This document shows positions 10,901-23,399 of a DNA stretch of 64,000 nt, piece after piece; within the stretch, counting starts at the first letter, position 1, and every line of letters starts with the position of its first letter. The notes beneath the pieces are model-generated. The model made no database searches and was not told the DNA's origin. It saw nothing but the letters and a program-made list of their open reading frames with translations. The position numbers and the translations under genes were made by a program. Source of the DNA: Hirundichthys speculiger (lineage: Eukaryota; Chordata; Actinopteri; Beloniformes; Exocoetidae); assembly GCA_018398805.1 (NCBI GenBank), contig JAGFBZ010000863.1:1738501-1802500 (forward strand), given 5' to 3'.

Positions 10901-13630
10901 ACACTAAGAGTACATGTGGGACAGAAGAGAATAAATTAAATGTTATTTTAATTTGTCTTTTTTTTTCCTTTGCAATGCTAGTGTTATTGTGGGTTACAAA
11001 GGCATATAGCCAAACTGTGCAACAGAAATGGCACATTCCAGTTTTGTATGCGATGCAACAGAAAATTCACAAAAATAATGTCTCAGTATTTATGTTTTCA
11101 TACAAAACCACAGGTTTTGAGAAATTTTATATTTGAAAAAAAAAAAAAAAGATTGCCCTTTGTTTAAGTTGAAACCTGAACCTCACCAAATTTTAGAAAT
11201 CTTCAAAAAAATACAAAATAAAAAGAAAGAAAATAGAGTCTGTCGGCAACCATCAATAACCCTGAACAAGATAAAGTATGTATAGGATGGGCAATGGATT
11301 ATGAAAACCAATTAATCAACTTCTCAATCAACTTCTCTCTAGTCAAGGCCATAAGTCTAGTATATTGAGGAAAAATACAATTATGTAAGTAAAATACGAT
11401 GTACAAAATAGAAACAAGTTATATTTCTGGAAAACCTCATGGAAACATTCTTTTTTTTTTTTTTTTTTTTTTTTTTGGCTGGGAGTGGTTATTAAAATAA
11501 ATAAATTAATACAAATTAAAAGAAATTGCAGGCTGTGACCACAGCTTCAATCGTTATCTAACTATAACCACAGTGACAGAGCCAGCAAATCAAGTTTGTT
11601 AGATGAAATTAATATAATAGAAAAGGGAGGACTTTAAAGTAAAAACAATGTGAGTTAGTCAGCAAGATAAAGGGCAGACCACAATTTAGGCGTTTGTTTA
11701 CACCTCTTCCACAATTATGTGTTACATTCTTAGACATCTAATTGCCATTTTCTTCATGTTGGTATGAAATGAAATTGTTGTTGTACTATAAAATCAATAA
11801 AAGTGAGTGCTACTGGTTAAGTGCACTTTCCTTCAACACTTATTTCACTGTTTGCAGCTGTGATTTGGTAAATTTAAAACACTTTAACTACTTTCTCATT
11901 GTGGCTTGATGACAGTACCATGCCAGGCTGTCAACAAACTAAACTTTGCAAATGCCAGTAGTTCAGTGGCTTTCTTTATCAGCCCCTACAGACAGTCTCA
12001 TGCCATGCTTTACTCTCAAGTGACTCAAGTGACTGGGGAAAGATTACTATTGATGGAGCTTAAATGTCAAAAGAGATTATCCAAGTACAGTATACTAGAG
12101 TATACAGTATGTTACTGGTTAATACGATGCCCTGTCTTACATGAACGGCCTTGAACTGATAACATATTAATTGCTAATGAAAGCTTTTAATTTTCAAAGA
12201 TCAATCTACAAATCTCACGAAGGTCACTTGTGTTTGCAGTCTTGTCAAGGGTTCATCTTCAGGTCAGAATCACTATTCTGCCTTTGAAAAAGCCTTTGAA
12301 ACTATATGGGTCACAGTCTCGTATTCGTGTTGTGAAACAGATAATTAACTGTCATCATTTAAATTTAGCTTGTGATAAATTTCATTTTTATACATGGAAA
12401 GAGAAGCCATTTCAAGCAAGGGCTACCTCTCTCTGTCTCTCTTTGTTTTCTCCTGTTTAAGCACTTGGAAATGGAACACACTCGCACCCCTCCATTAATT
12501 AACATGCAATGAAATCATCATCTCGCACCTCCTAATGTAGACCAAACCGGAACCGGGATAGAATTTCATCTTCCAAAACATCCGTGAGCCCCCAACATTA
12601 AGGTTAGACTAATAATGTAGTGCTATGTTGCCATCCTGTGGAGTTCAGAGGAGAAAAAAGAAAACATACTGCATGTGTTTATGCTGAACTGCATGGGAGA
12701 ATGCATTAAGAAGAACGACCTTGTCTCTGGATGATGCAGGCATAAAAAAACGATATATAACCCCCTGCATCCAATCTGCTGCAAAACACAAGAAAACAGA
12801 TACGCAAGCAGATTCCAGAGAGTCCAGATTCCTGCTGTATTAAGTTAAATTTGAAAGCTGAATATCCATATTACATCTACCTTCTACTGAGTTGTAACAC
12901 AATTCCGATCTGTGCAAAATAAATAAATAAAATCTCAGCACATCTCCAGCTTGTACAGTGTACAGTGTACAGTTAGATATCATTTTTAGTAACCATTGTA
13001 AGTGAGGTTAGGTACTGAACAACCTATTGCAAAGCCAATGCTGGGAACCAGAGTTAGTAACAACACTGATGATTCACATTTTCACACCCCATGTTGATTA
13101 CTTTTTATAGGTTAAATAAACTTTAATTGGCCATAAAATTATATTTCTGTCTGACCTCTAACAAATGGGGCTTCCCTGAGAATTTATCTGTTTAAGATTA
13201 CCCCTTTCAGTAGTAGTCAGTGCTTTCAGTTAAGATCGTTTTCTCTTTACTGTTAAGCATGATTTGTTGGTGTTACATAGAGAGATACTTGTAAGCACTT
13301 ATGTTGATGGGGTCTTGCAGTAGCAGATTTGACTTTATTTAGTCAGATTTTAGGTGAAGTAGCTGACTAGGGAGAAGTGTGGCCCACTGGAATTATTGGT
13401 TCAGGTTAAATAGTATGAATATCGTTTACTTAATGCTAGAGACTTCTGTGGAGACATGGCTAGTATTGAGTAGATTATTAAAACAAAAACCTAAAAGAGG
13501 AAATATTAACTGGTTTCAAAAAGTTATTTAAAGTTCAAAATCACTAAAAGTTAAGAGAATTTCAACACTAATTGCTCTAAATAATCCAAGAAGACTGCTA
13601 TTTTGTCTGCTCTGAAGACATACTTTCGAA
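7956..13630. other. Unassigned intergenic DNA with minor simple repeats
   Basis: No transposon protein, gene or RNA was recognised. Minor features are a short (CA)n run at about 10762-10780, 26 T at 11451-11476, and three tandem copies of TACAGTG around 12953-12973. Conserved non-coding elements could be present but cannot be judged from one sequence. Confidence 0.45.
11451..11476. repeat. Poly(T) run
   Basis: 26 consecutive T. No retroposon body was recognised next to it on either strand. Confidence 0.85.
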
Positions 13631-14212
13631 GTAGTGGTTGTTAAATGTAGACGATCATACTGGTGTCAAGAGGTGTCTGATCAAGATAAAGGTTTATTTG
13701 AACAAACAACAAGGATGATATTTAAGCAACAAAAATTAAATTTAATGTTGCAGCCTCAGCAGGCTTTACACCAACATGAAGTGGAGTGGAAAGGTTGAGA
13801 CAGAATGTTCACCTTCGTGAAGCTGAACTGAAGCAACAGGAAGATAAAGTTAAGGATGTTACTGACTTGCTGTAATACGGGCCAACCGACCACTGACAAA
13901 ATATGACATGTAAGGGCCAGAACTTGCACTCCTTTGGCACTGTTCTGTGCTAGGACTTATGGCTATGTCAACTGACGGGAACATGATCTGGAATTTCTTG
14001 TGAGGTTCACCACCCTTACGCCCGCGCAAACTCAGGGCCTTCCAAAATCCCCAAAAGCAGTGGTAACAAACCAGTCTCAACTGACGCCGCCACCTAGAGG
14101 ATACCACTTTCACGGTATTTGGATTGCCCCTATGAAGGATTGTAAACTTTATGATGCTCAGTGCAGGCCATCCAAATCCAGTGAAGTTTAAAGTTCTTCT
14201 AAATTGAAATTA

Positions 14213-14690
14213 ATGCCTAAAGTTTCTGAAAATGATCAAGATATGTTATTCGTTCTCATTGAGGGCTGGCTAAAATGAGAGCGGTTTAGAGATAACATTC
14301 CTTTTGCAGTGAGCTTTGACTTGAAAGCCAAGAAGGCCTTTTCTGCTCTAACTATTACAAAGAATGGGAAACTTCAAAAGTTTAAAGCTACTTATTTGAA
14401 GGCTTAAGAACTGGTTCCAAAACCTTACTGACATAGATTTAGACCCTACAGTAATTATAAGAATCAAACCTATGTTAAGTTTGTTTGTGAGTTGACAACT
14501 CTTTTTAATTGATGGTAAGTTGCCTCTGGAGTTAAGAGATTCCCAAAGCATAGTGAACTTCTTTTGTAGGAACGGATCAGATATATTCTTCTGTGTAGTC
14601 TGTACTCTTCGATGTGCAGGGAGTTCTTCTGGCAACCATAATGGAACTGTGCCCGTGCAGCAGCATTCATCTTTTTTGACCTAGTTATAG
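14213..14690 (+). pseudogene. Gypsy gag (capsid) fragment
   Basis: In drifting frames the translation shows motifs in the order usual for capsid regions of fish gypsy elements: KVSENDQDMLFVLIEGW, then AFSAL and LKA with ELVPKPY, then YKNQTYVKFVCELTTLF, and later a hydrophobic AAAFIFFDLVI block. In-frame stops interrupt it several times. The capsid forms the particle in which such elements reverse-transcribe. The call rests on motif order, not on an alignment. Confidence 0.55.
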
Positions 14691-14844
14691 TCGACCTAGT
14701 CAAAAGCAGAGTAAGATATTCAACTACTGTTTTGGAAGAAGCCAATAGAAACCATGAGAATCCTGAGTTAAAAGAAACCCTTTTCCAAAGACCCATTCAA
14801 GAAAAGCTGTGGCTGTCACTGCTTCTACTTGCCCTACTGAAAGA

Positions 14845-15115
14845 ATGGAATTCAGAAAAAATGCTTTGCACCATTTTTTTTTTGGCCCAGACATAAAAAT
14901 ACCATTTCGGAATATATTAAAGCCTATCCTGTTTGTCAATTAACTGGCAAGTCTCTTCACACAGCCAAGACAAAGCCCGTGCCCTGCTCCTATTGGTGGA
15001 CAACCTTTTAAGCATCTTCTTATTGACTGTGCGGGCCCTTTGGCTGGATCTAAAGCAGGTAACATGTATATATTATGGAGGCAATTGTAATACCTGTCCA
15101 GAGACTGGAGATGAA
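14845..15115 (+). pseudogene. Gypsy integrase fragment (zinc-binding and start of catalytic core)
   Basis: Three consecutive frames carry integrase-like pieces: an LHHFFFGPDI block matching the His-His half of the zinc-binding domain, then YPVCQLTGK, then QPFKHLLIDCAGPLAGSKAGN containing the first catalytic Asp region. At least two frameshifts separate them. The first Cys of the usual CPxC pair is Tyr here. Nothing recognisable follows SKAGN, so the second half of the catalytic core is missing. Confidence 0.7.
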
Positions 15116-15157
15116 AATCAGCCTTTTGGCTAACTCTGGGACATTTGCAGAAATATC

Positions 15158-15310
15158 TGTTGATACACAATTTCTAAGGGAGGGAGTCCAATGGGCTGCC
15201 TTTCATGGGCCATCAGACCTACACCTGTGGGAGTGGCTAAACCTATAAAAGCTATAAGAGCCAGCTTCTGGAAGGGCTTGAACTGTCGATTGCATGTTAT
15301 ATGTTAAAAG
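15158..15310 (+). promoter_or_regulatory. Possible LTR fragment with TATA box
   Basis: Begins near a TGTTGATAC and contains CCTATAAAAG at 15242-15251, preceded by a GC-richer block (cacctgtgggagtggc). It follows the integrase remnant where a 3' LTR could lie and ends in an A-run (about 15309-15327). No second LTR copy was found, so this is tentative. Confidence 0.35.
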
Positions 15311-15329
15311 AAAAAAAAAAAAAAAAACT

Positions 15330-18300
15330 TTAAATGCACATATAAAATTTCTGAGTGGACTCCTGTTTTGTTGCTAACTCGAGCCAAGTTGGAAACAACT
15401 GGTTTGTGGACATACCAACGTAGAAAACTCATTCAGTTCAACAGCCTATCAGTGCACTTCAAATGGCATTGTTTCTATTGAGAACGGCAGCTGCAAATCT
15501 TGGAAGCAGGTGTTGTTCTACTTATAACCTTTAAACGTCAAGAAACATCAGTATCATTGCTTATCTTCCTCTCTTTTGAGGCCTTTAATTGAGACAAATA
15601 TTAAAGATATTAAAATCCTGTCTTCTCATAATGAACAAGTGCCAGTGGTGCACCATGACAATGATTGCAGATTGAACAATGACACCAGCATGCATTGTTT
15701 ACTTTTGATTAAAAGGTGATAAAAAAAACTTACATTCCCTCATTCAGCTTTCACAGTACATTATGACTAATTTTCTTTTTGAAAGCTATGTTAATCACAC
15801 TCAGTTCAGCACATGAAAATATTCATGCCACATTTTACCTTGAACAAAATAATTATTTGAAAACAGTCTCAGATGAAATTAAGGTAGGTAGAATATTATT
15901 TCATTAACCATGACATGTTTGGCAGTATCATTTGCTTGACATAAATGTCAGGCAAATGACTAAAACTAAAACACAATCCCTGATTAACTTTCTCTCCTGT
16001 GTGTTGTAGTTGCTGGAATGTCACCGTGATTTCTTAAATACTATACACTAGATATCATTACAAGCAAACATTAACGCTTCCTAAAAGATAAAACAACAAA
16101 ATCTCCCCTGTCTACTTTTAGTTATTTTTCATTTAATTTTAGTGAAAAATATCATTTCTGATCAATGGATTGTGATGTCAAGAATAATATAGTATTCTGG
16201 CAACAAATCCAGATGATTTTTGTGGTCTAACTATCTTAAACCATCACCATCAGCAGGCATCTTTGTGCCTGAAAATAAACCAGATCTACAACATTTTTGA
16301 ACTAATAAAGTTTGTGTGATCTATCATGATCCACTGGCATTCTGTCACCAGTGGTTCTCATATCTTTTTTTTTCTATTTAATTTTCTTCAGTGGCCATTA
16401 CCACCTCAGTTTCAGAATTTCAACATTTTTCCCATTTTTGCCGCCTGTCTGGTCATAGACACATATATACGACAACAGACTTAAACTGTTTTTGCACATG
16501 AACACCAGAAAATGTCTGGAGAATCAGGTCCATCCTTCTTCTGCAGATGCACATAAACACATGTGCTTCACAGTCAGAGATTTCCGACTGTACGTGAGGA
16601 AAACCGTTTAGTGTTGCCTCAGGAACGAGTATAGGAGACAGAATATGATGCAAAAACTAAACTGTGCAAATTGCATGGCATTGAAAGTGGCAGATGAATT
16701 TCTCCATTTTAATGGTAATTATGTTTTTGTGTGACCTGTACTACATTATACATATCTGTATTGTCTCGTGACTAGAAAGCAAATCTTAGACTAATAGAAA
16801 TGAAGGAGCAATAATTGAATGAATTCTTTCAGTGGATTATACTGCATTCACACATGGAATCACACACCTATTACTTTTCCAGAGATTTTAGAGGGGAGCT
16901 GGTTTCATCTCAAGTATGAAAATGTAAATTCTTCAATGAAAATGAATATGCTGGCACAGGGGCTATTTAAAATTGAATTCACAGATTACTGTGACATTTA
17001 CTGAACTACATTTATGCCTCTAGAAAGATGAAACCTTTCCATGGGGGACACATTGCTGTGTCCCAGTTTCTCTGGTTCCCACTTCAAACTCTGTATTACG
17101 AGAGAAATGGTCTGACATGAGAATGCTTTGACAAAGCTGTTCAAAGGTTCCTCCAAATGTTTGCATTTTTTTTCTCAAATTTGAAGAACAGATCCAGTAT
17201 CTTTGCATGCATAGATTGAGACAGTCCTTGTCAACTAAAAGGTTTCTGTGTGTCAGTTTGCTAATAAATTACACGTGGCAAAAAAAACAATAATTAAATA
17301 AAAAGGAGAAATGTGTTTATATTGTTCATTCAGACGTTCTATGCACACACATACAGGCAGCAAAAAACTGTACTTTTTCATTTATAGTTATTTATTTCAA
17401 ATTCTAATGAAAACCCTTTGTCTTCTTTGTAACATCTCCTTATTATTTACATGGTTGTGTGGGCTTTCAAGAACCATTGAGATGAGAAAAACAAACAAAC
17501 AAACAAACACAAAAATGTTTTTGTTTAAAAAAAATTGTAATCAATTACAGAAAAGGTCAATATATCCACCAAGAGACAGTATCCTGGACACAAGTGTCTG
17601 TTTCCAACTCCCCTTCAAAGCTACAGCTTTTCCAAATAAAGCTTTGTTAAGAGCTTAATTGGGGTTTGCATCCATGTGGTTCAGAGTTGCCCTTAAACTG
17701 CACTTTATAGCCTGGTACCTGGTGGCCCATTGTGTCTAAGGATCATACGCTTAGCTTTGAATCAGCATCAAACAGCACGATCTCCTCAAAAGTCAAGCTG
17801 TTTCTCCATGTGCCATGTGAAATTGTTCTGGGTTGTCTATGGAAGAGTTGGCAGGAAACATCGTCAAAGGAAGCAGAGTTCTTTTTAACATTGGCTTACA
17901 GTTTGAGCCTCATCAAAAAAACATATCTATGTTTTCAATCTATGTGTTGCCAAACTGGCACTTCAGGACAGCCGTAACTGTCTCTATATCAGAAAGAAGC
18001 ATGCTTTGTGTAATGAGCATTAAGGCATGTTTTTCTCTTCCAAAAAACTGAGGAGTTTTAATGACATCTCTTCTGGTTGTGTGGCCCAGTGCCATGTTGG
18101 GGCTCTATGTAATTACCAAAAGTAGATACAGAGTTCCAGGGGCATGATTCTTGGCCAATGTCAGAGGCACCTCTCTGGGCACTGCACCGTATCACATAAG
18201 CTTCTCATTTTAGATTCACATCAAAGTCACAAATCCCTGTTTCCTCTAAAAAAGAAGTCTTTCACTGTGGTGAGTTTGAATTAGGTATGGTTCAAAAGAA

Positions 18301-20150
18301 GACATCAACACGTTTTAACCACAGAGTACACATTTGAACAAGATCAAACACATCTCAGTGTTTGGCATTGCCCATCAAAAGTGAACCGGTGCCTTGGTAG
18401 CCATTAAGGGAGCTGTTTCACATGGCGAAACCCTCCCCACTGAAATCAAAGCTTCATGTCTTTCTTCCACCGTGCACCCAGTGGGAGAAAGAAAGCACTT
18501 ACCTTTTCTCACTTTTTTAAATTATTTTTTCTTGTTTTGACTTGTGTGTGAGTAAATGCATGTGAGCATGCATGTGACAAATATTTGACATTAAAAAAAA
18601 AAAAACTGACTCATATGGAAAAAAGAAAAATGTTCTTTCAGAAATTGGCCGAAACATTTGCCAATTTTGTTTCAATAAGAATGCTCATTTAAGGGCAAAG
18701 TATTGCAAAGAAGAATGAAAGGAAACTTCAGCTATCAATTTAAGGAAAGGTAAGGTTTCTGGAAATTCCTTGATATATTTAAAGTGAGCTACAGAAGCCG
18801 CTGTTGAATTTAACTGTAAAAAAAAAAATATTAACTACTAAATAATATTAACACAGGTATAAAGAAAAACAGGTTGAATGAAAACTGTTTTGAAAACATT
18901 GTCTTAATTCCATGATTTTTTATTTTTTAACTCAACTGGAATGTACTGGATTATGATCTGGAATGAACTGAGATGAATATCCCATGAATTGGCCGTATGC
19001 AATTAAAGTCGAATGAAGTGAATTTAACACTCTGATAACAGATATTTGACGTTGCTACCTGTGAGGTAAAATTTCAGGTGAAAATATGACATGTCTAAGC
19101 TTTTTGTTATCTCCCTCATCCCCTTTCTTCTTACTCTCCGTTCTTCTTTTGGTTATATTCTGGAAAACAGAACATATTTTTTATCTGTTTCCCATGTTTT
19201 ATCAAAGCTGATACCTTCATGAATGCTAAGACAGTAAATTAATTGCCGCTGGCATCCTTTGCACTCGGGTATGAAAATAGTTCCACTTGCTGTTCTGTTT
19301 CAATTTTTTTTTATAATTTCTAGTGCCTTTTAAAATGTGTCTTCATCATTTACTCTTTTTGTGAGCACAGTTAGTGAGTTCATTTCACTGTACTTCTGAC
19401 AAAAGAATCTTTGAATCCTTCACTCATGATCGCCAAGAAAATTTGCTGTAAAGTTTTTTTCCTTCCAAACTAAGTTAAAAAAAAGAGTGTAGGTTTGCTA
19501 GATCCAAAATAATAACATAAAAACAGCATGTACATTTCTGCTAGAATGTAGTAGGTACAGTTTCAGAGATAAGAAATCGATTCATATTACAGCCTCGCAC
19601 ATTTCCAAATTAATTTACACGATCTCAAGCTATACACATCCAAAATCACAACCCCACTTCGTTTTAATTTCCATTGCTCAGGCTTCTTTTACAGAACTGC
19701 TTGGTTTAGAAGTTCTTGTTATTTTTATTTATTTTTTATTGAAAAAAAGGAATTCAATCGTACAATTATACAATACAGTTGGTGGTCATTTCATATCAAC
19801 ATAGTTTTTATTAAAATACTTTGAAGATGTAATTATGAATATCGCCCTTGCTCTTAACCCTATTTACAGTTTTCAAAATAAATGAGAAGTGTACAATCAG
19901 TGCATTTGCTGTTTGATAGAGCTTTTCGTTGTAGTGTGCTTCACCTTATTAAAATCCCTTTCGATCCCAGATTTCTCTCTGTGAGAGCCTACTTAGCCTG
20001 GTATGGATCTGGGAACCACGCTGGTGTTTTCTGAAGAGGGTTTTTTTCTGCTAACTGAGGATAGAGAAGGGTGGGGGTGTTTAAAAAGAAAGAGAAAGAA
20101 AAACTAGGTCACCATTTTTACTACAATCTCTCTTTTTCTCCCTCATTGTT
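15330..20150. other. Unassigned intergenic DNA
   Basis: No domain-bearing frame, TIR pair or RNA gene was recognised. A short (AAAC)n run lies at 17488-17511, and A/T homopolymers occur near 18593 and 18820. Much of the sequence is complex rather than repetitive and could include regulatory DNA. Confidence 0.45.
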
Positions 20151-20420
20151 GCTGAGCAGCTTTGGACCCCCTGCTGTGATGCAAAAACCACCCGTTCCTA
20201 TTGGCCAAGACCAAGGCGACAAGCTGCAGGTGTAGGGGTTTGGGGTATTGGATAGAGAGTGCAGCTGGAACGTGATTGGAGAGGAAATAGGAAGAGGATG
20301 GGGGTGTGGTCGCAGAGAGGAGTTGGGCAGGGGTGACGCTCCTCTCCCACTGAGTTACTATGGCACCCTGGGGAGAGCATTGGGGGGGTGAAGGAACGGG
20401 TATGTGTATATGTGAAAACA
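20150..20420. promoter_or_regulatory. GC-richer patch with three ATTGG (inverted CCAAT) motifs
   Basis: ATTGG occurs at about 20200, 20247 and 20275, within a G-rich stretch that stands out from the AT-rich surroundings. Clustered CCAAT boxes are common in vertebrate proximal promoters. No TATA box, initiator or coding exon was identified beside it, so this is only a candidate. Confidence 0.18.
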
Positions 20421-20572
20421 GGAATGGAGAGAAAAAAATGCGTATGTAGCTTGAATTGTGCTGACAGGAGAGACAGAATATTGGGTAAGAGAGAACAGAG
20501 AGTGACGGTAGAAAGAGAGAGAAATGAGCGTGAGCTGGCTAATCCCGTCTATGGTAACAGCAGGAGGTGCGT

Positions 20573-20613
20573 ATGTGTGTGTGTGTGTGCGCATGTGTGT
20601 GTGTACGCATGTG
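20573..20613. repeat. (GT)n microsatellite
   Basis: Interrupted TG repeat with GCGCATG and TACGCATG interruptions. Confidence 0.85.
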
Positions 20614-20619
20614 TGAACT

Positions 20620-21735
20620 GGATCACATATCACTCCTTGCGCAGACCCAGATGGAAAGTGCTCAACAATCACATTTTGCCAAAAACATGCCCCCAAAGCC
20701 TTGTACTTTTGTCTACAAAAAAGAGCTTAACACAGAGTGTACATCTCAACAGTGTAACTCACAAAAAAAAGGACAATTCTTGCACAGCAGCAGAGTATGG
20801 AATGAATTCCCAGCCTCGGGCCACAGTGCAAGCACAACTGCTACTATTCTACAATGGTAACATACTGAATTTTACTTGAATTATGCACCAGCAGAAGCAT
20901 TCTTGTTTTTTTTTCTTCTCACACAAACCACAGTGTAACTTATTATTGGTCACTTTAAACTCAACCAGAGTCAACCAGTCCCTGATAATTCTGTTTGAAA
21001 ACCTGTTTGAGAGTAGATCATAACAATGCACCACACCTGCTCCCCTGTGTAGCGGTACGAGGAGAGCATGAATGTGCTTGAGGGCGTATCACATCTAGCG
21101 CTTGGCTGTGACTGGAGGTCACACGTGTTGCTGCAGTTGACTGTTTCAAGATATCCCAAGTTTCCGTCCAGACATTTGTTTAATAGTGAAGAAAAATCAT
21201 GTGCAAAAATTAGTAAACCCTCTTTTAACCTTAAATAAAATATATAAATATATGATAATAATAATAGCAATTACAATATTTAACAGTTCAAATTGCACTC
21301 AGATACTATTAATGATCAGCCCTTTGATAAGCTGATTATCAGCAGATGTGTAAACCTCTATAAAATCTCATATTTTGGTCAGTTTGCTTGTCTGGAGCAT
21401 TCAGACATCCTTTAACTCGATGTATGTTAAATGTTAAAAGTCCACAAGAGCACCAGCAGAAGAAGTCTCAAGAAGTAAGGTTTGTTCAGAAAATTAGCAT
21501 CGGAGCAGGACCGAGGTTCACAAAGCTGCACTGGCACAAACTACACAATTTCTGGAACAATGTCTAACTGAAGAGGAGCACATAACAGCAGTGGTGTGAC
21601 AAATGAAAGCATGAGCACAAATAACTGAAGCTAGAGACAAAGATAAGTGCAGTAACAAAATAATGTGTTCAATGACACAGGTGGTTTACAGAGACATAAA
21701 CATGATACAGTCACCTTGGGCCAGTCAAACGGATA
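20620..21735. other. Unassigned intergenic DNA
   Basis: No recognisable gene or element was seen up to the 8-bp duplication that flanks the hAT element. Confidence 0.4.
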
Positions 21736-21743
21736 TTTGAAGG

Positions 21744-22950
21744 CAGTGGCAGCTGGTGCACTTTTCTCCGGGGGGGTGGGCTACATTAAAAACCAAGAAG
21801 CAAATGTAGTACGATATCGATATACGTACATTAATATCAATATATCTATATTTAAAAAATGTCTGTTTTTGTTTTTGCTGGCTGAATAACATGTTATAAT
21901 AAAATATAACTTAACAAAATAGAATAAAATGTTTTCTCTTGAAATAGACCAAGTAAACTTTTTTTTTTTATTTCAATAAATATTTTAGGTTAAAGCCATA
22001 AATTAACACTGCCATAGTGGTAAAGACTGAAAAAATGGAGATATTGTTTAAAATTTAAATAAATTTGTTTATTCATGCCATTTAAAATGACACAATATTA
22101 AAAAATAAACTTTTTCCATAAGGTTATTGCCCTCAGGCATATCATATCATAACTCAATTCAAAACAAGACAGGAAGTCACATTTCATAGTTTGATAATTT
22201 GTGATACATTTAAGCTTGGCTTAGTTTCTAGAGTGTCTTTCCTGACAGGCAGTGTTTTGCTACAATTTGTTAAGTTACTGCCATCTTTGGCAGTTATCAG
22301 TGCATTTTACCCCATATCTTATATTGATTGAACAGTATGTAAATATAAATACACAATACCAAAAATGTCTTACCAAAAAAGCCAGAGTCTTTGACTCTCA
22401 ACTTCTCCTGCAATGTTCTCCTCTCAAAGGGCATTGCTTTTAATGATTGAACAGAGTTCTCTCTTTCCACTCTTGCTAGCGAAAATACACTCTCTTCCCG
22501 CGGACTCGTTCTGGCGCACTTTAAAAGATGTGCCGCGAGCCGGTTGCTCTCTGCTGCCACCCTGTGGCTGACAGAGTGTGTACAGCAGCACCATTCAAAT
22601 GAATGCTGAAGTCACAGGTTATGTGCGCCCCACCAAGCTCCTATCTCTTGTATTGAGAGGATCGAACTGCGCATGTACAACTTATAGCGAGAGCGAACGT
22701 ACGAAAAAACTGCGCCCTACCCGGAAACATGTGACCTATCCGTAACTTTAGACATTATAAAACATATTGTAATCTATATTCCATTGTAGATTACACATAT
22801 TACTCACTAACTATGATAATTAATTACCATACTCATTTTAAAACTATACAGTATATATTTCAAAGTAATTAAGTCTTCTTCACTTAAGTTCTTGGATGTG
22901 GAGAGAGGTGGGGCGGCGCCCTAGCGCCCTCTATTGACCAGCCGCCACTG
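21744..22950 (-). mobile_element. hAT-superfamily DNA transposon, 1.2 kb, probably non-autonomous
   Basis: Left end CAGTGGCAGCTGGT (from 21744) and right end ACCAGCCGCCACTG (to 22950) are inverted copies with one mismatch. They are flanked by 8-bp duplications tttgaagg (21736-21743) and tttggagg (22951-22958), matching at 7 of 8 positions. Eight-base duplications and CAGTG-type ends are typical of hAT. The minus strand keeps only what looks like the first exon of a DUF4371-type hAT transposase. The catalytic RNase H-like and dimerisation domains are absent, so this is most likely an internally deleted copy that depends on a full-length relative. Confidence 0.85.
22373..22560 (-). pseudogene. 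N-terminal exon of a DUF4371-type hAT transposase
   Basis: The Met at 22560 starts a frame of about 62 codons containing ENSVQSLKAMPFERRTLQEK and LRVKDSG. This resembles the segment just upstream of the TTF-type zinc finger in DUF4371/ZMYM-like hAT transposases. Directly after KDSGFFG the genomic sequence reads GTAAGAC, a good splice donor, and no downstream exon is present in the element. It is a residual 5' exon. The family call rests on a short motif, so moderate confidence. Confidence 0.5.
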
Positions 22951-23059
22951 TTTGGAGGTCTTTGTCAAATCAAAGAAATATAATAATACTAATACTACTA
23001 ATGATAATAATAAATAATAAGCCATTTCATCCATCTATTAAATTTTTCCACCCAGTTGG

Positions 23060-23390
23060 ACGTGCCTGAGATGCTTTTCCAAACCAGATGCCTGAATCTC
23101 CCTCAGCTGGCTCCTCCCGTTACGCTGGGGTTTTCCCAGTGTAACGGCTCTGAGCCACGGGGCGATGAGTAATCCCACTCCAGCTCAACACCTCTCACCA
23201 TAGGCAACTCCAGTGGAACAAGGTCCAGGCTCTCTCGAGAAGACTGGCTCACACTGTGAGCCTGACTATAAATATCTACATGGTACTTCTCAACCTCACT
23301 CACAGGTTCAGGCTGCCTTCCCCATCAGAGAGGTAACGGTTTTCGAAGCTCAGGGTCAGCACACCAAGAATGAAATATGCTTAAACAATC
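23060..23390 (-). pseudogene. CR1/L2-like LINE fragment, start of the endonuclease ORF
   Basis: On the minus strand, frames switch between EPVSEVEKYHVDI, a block like LLERAWTLFH in a second frame, and GVAYGER...AGVGLLIAPWL in a third. This is the N-terminal part of the APE-type endonuclease of the same LINE family as 36396-37752, where EPELLGEAERYRRD-VVGLTSTHS is read. The fragment ends before the endonuclease catalytic His. Neither the reverse transcriptase nor the 3' end is attached. Confidence 0.6.
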
Positions 23391-23399
23391 TCTGAATGC

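Larger units (their letters stand above)
13640..15310 (+). mobile_element. Ty3/gypsy LTR retrotransposon remnant: gag and integrase joined, polymerase missing
   Basis: The plus strand carries a gag-like capsid stretch (about 14213-14690) followed almost directly by an integrase-like stretch (about 14845-15115) and a possible LTR fragment with a TATA box (about 15158-15310). In an intact gypsy element, protease, reverse transcriptase and RNase H would lie between gag and integrase; there is no room for them here. Stops and frameshifts occur throughout. The 13640-14200 part is assigned only by position and by a Lys/Glu/Gln-rich stretch that could be the gag N-terminus. Left boundary, 5' LTR and target duplication were not found. 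Confidence 0.6.

Noticed and set aside
20358..20879. Overlapping frames on both strands around the GT repeat
   Set aside because: Driven by the GT microsatellite and purine-rich DNA. No domain and no conserved pattern.
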